Shown piece by piece: positions 6,186-6,387 of a DNA stretch of 6,387 nt. The position numbers were made by a program, and so were the translations under genes. Positions within the stretch are counted from its first letter, which is position 1, and each line of letters opens with the position of its first letter. Source of the stretch: DATGYC01 sp035298385 (GTDB lineage: Bacteria > Bacillota > Sulfobacillia > Symbiobacteriales > Symbiobacteriaceae); assembly GCA_035298385.1 (NCBI GenBank), contig DATGYC010000152.1, positions 1-6,387 of the forward strand, given 5' to 3'. The notes beneath the pieces were generated by a model. It ran no database searches. It was not told where the DNA came from and was given only the letters and a program-made list of their open reading frames with translations.

Positions 6186-6211
6186 ACGAATGGTGGCGGA
6201 TTGATGCGAAT

Positions 6212-6217
6212 CATACT
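6212..6217 (+). promoter_or_regulatory. Candidate -10 element for the gene at the window end
   Basis: CATACT followed by AG matches the -10 candidate before the small membrane protein gene. It would start transcription near 6224, about 28 bases before the GTG at 6252. No clear -35 lies 16-18 bases upstream, so support is mainly the shared string and the similar distance to the start codon. Confidence 0.35.
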
Positions 6218-6251
6218 AGGTGCCCACCGCTGTGACCGTGATGAGGAGGCC

Positions 6252-6387
6252 GTGACCTTCGATCAGGGCCTTCCCATGCTGGACGAGGTGCTCTTCATCC
6301 CGGTGCGGGCGATTGCGGCGGACGCAGCCCTCTACCTGCTGGCGGGGGCGTTGCCGATCCTGGTGGGTCTGGGTGGCTTCTCCCTGC
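6252..6387 (+). CDS. N-terminus of an unidentified protein with a hydrophobic segment, cut by window end
   Basis: An open frame begins at GTG 6252 and runs off the window after 45 codons. It reads VTFDQGLPML then DEVLFIPVRA, followed by Ala/Leu-rich sequence with a likely membrane helix (YLLAGALPILVGLGG). Codon choice is GC-rich as in the other genes. GAGGAGG at 6243-6249 is a strong ribosome site but lies only 2 bases before the GTG, which is short; its GAGG at 6243-6246 gives a more usual gap of 5. The same frame is open from an ATG at 6204, but that extension has rare-looking ATA and CTA codons and would start upstream of the candidate transcript start; ATG 6276 is too far from the ribosome site. 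I do not recognise the family. Confidence 0.6.
   Translation, partial: MTFDQGLPMLDEVLFIPVRAIAADAALYLLAGALPILVGLGGFSL

Larger units (their letters stand above)
5756..6251. other. Gene-free, AT-richer intergenic block dominated by short-period repeats
   Basis: Nearly 500 bases separate the deacetylase stop from the next credible start, far more than elsewhere in the window. The block is visibly poorer in GC than the flanking genes. Open frames crossing it on both strands are products of the repeats: their proteins simply restate the repeat unit, and they lack ribosome sites. I see no tRNA, no CRISPR-like spacers, no terminal inverted repeats of an insertion sequence and no DnaA-box cluster. 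Confidence 0.8.

Noticed and set aside
6005..6235. 76-codon plus-strand frame rich in Gly, Trp, Phe and Val
   Set aside because: It starts at a TTG without a ribosome site, and its repetitive protein is only the 11-bp array read with a 33-bp coding period.
5756..6251. Replication origin or insertion sequence in the AT-richer block
   Set aside because: I see no TTATNCACA-type DnaA boxes, dnaA or dnaN neighbour, transposase, terminal inverted repeats or target-site duplication.

Overview
The window comes from a GC-rich bacterium. Strong GGAGG-type ribosome binding sites, two rho-independent hairpins and a short two-helix membrane protein of a type common in Gram-positive bacteria suggest a high-GC Bacillota-like lineage, for example Symbiobacterium-like. 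This is an inference from style and gene content only. No rRNA or other phylogenetic marker is present.

Layout: (i) 1-2357, minus strand: most of a large membrane-bound sensor histidine kinase (TM, CHASE3-like, TM, HAMP, coiled coil, GAF-like, PAS-like, HisKA, HATPase). Its last residues run off the window start. (ii) 2358-2554: divergent intergenic region with candidate promoters for both flanking genes and a spaced inverted repeat. (iii) 2555-3985, plus strand: a complete 476-residue FAD-dependent oxidoreductase/dehydrogenase of the COG2509 type, followed by a strong terminator. (iv) 4079-4249: a 56-residue two-helix membrane protein, followed at once by a second hairpin. (v) 4325-5755: a membrane-anchored PIG-L/LmbE-family deacetylase with a C-terminal beta-rich extension. 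(vi) 5756-6251: about 500 bases with no credible gene, visibly poorer in GC than the genes and built largely of short tandem repeats with a 10-11 bp period. (vii) 6252-6387: the start of another plus-strand gene with a hydrophobic N-terminus, cut by the window end.

The kinase is divergent from the oxidoreductase, and its response regulator, if adjacent, lies beyond position 1. The small membrane protein and the deacetylase may form one leaky transcription unit, because I see no separate promoter for the deacetylase. Nothing in the sequence ties the genes into one pathway; their clearest shared theme is the envelope (sensor kinase, small membrane protein, membrane-anchored deacetylase, hydrophobic N-terminus of the last gene).

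The most unusual element is the repeat tract at 5811-6185. It starts as a nearly perfect 10-bp array (AATCCTWATG), passes through a degenerate zone that keeps a 10-11 bp spacing, and ends as an 11-bp array (GGGAGGTYTYT). Each core unit of the last block carries a Shine-Dalgarno-like GGGAGGT. I do not recognise it as a described element.
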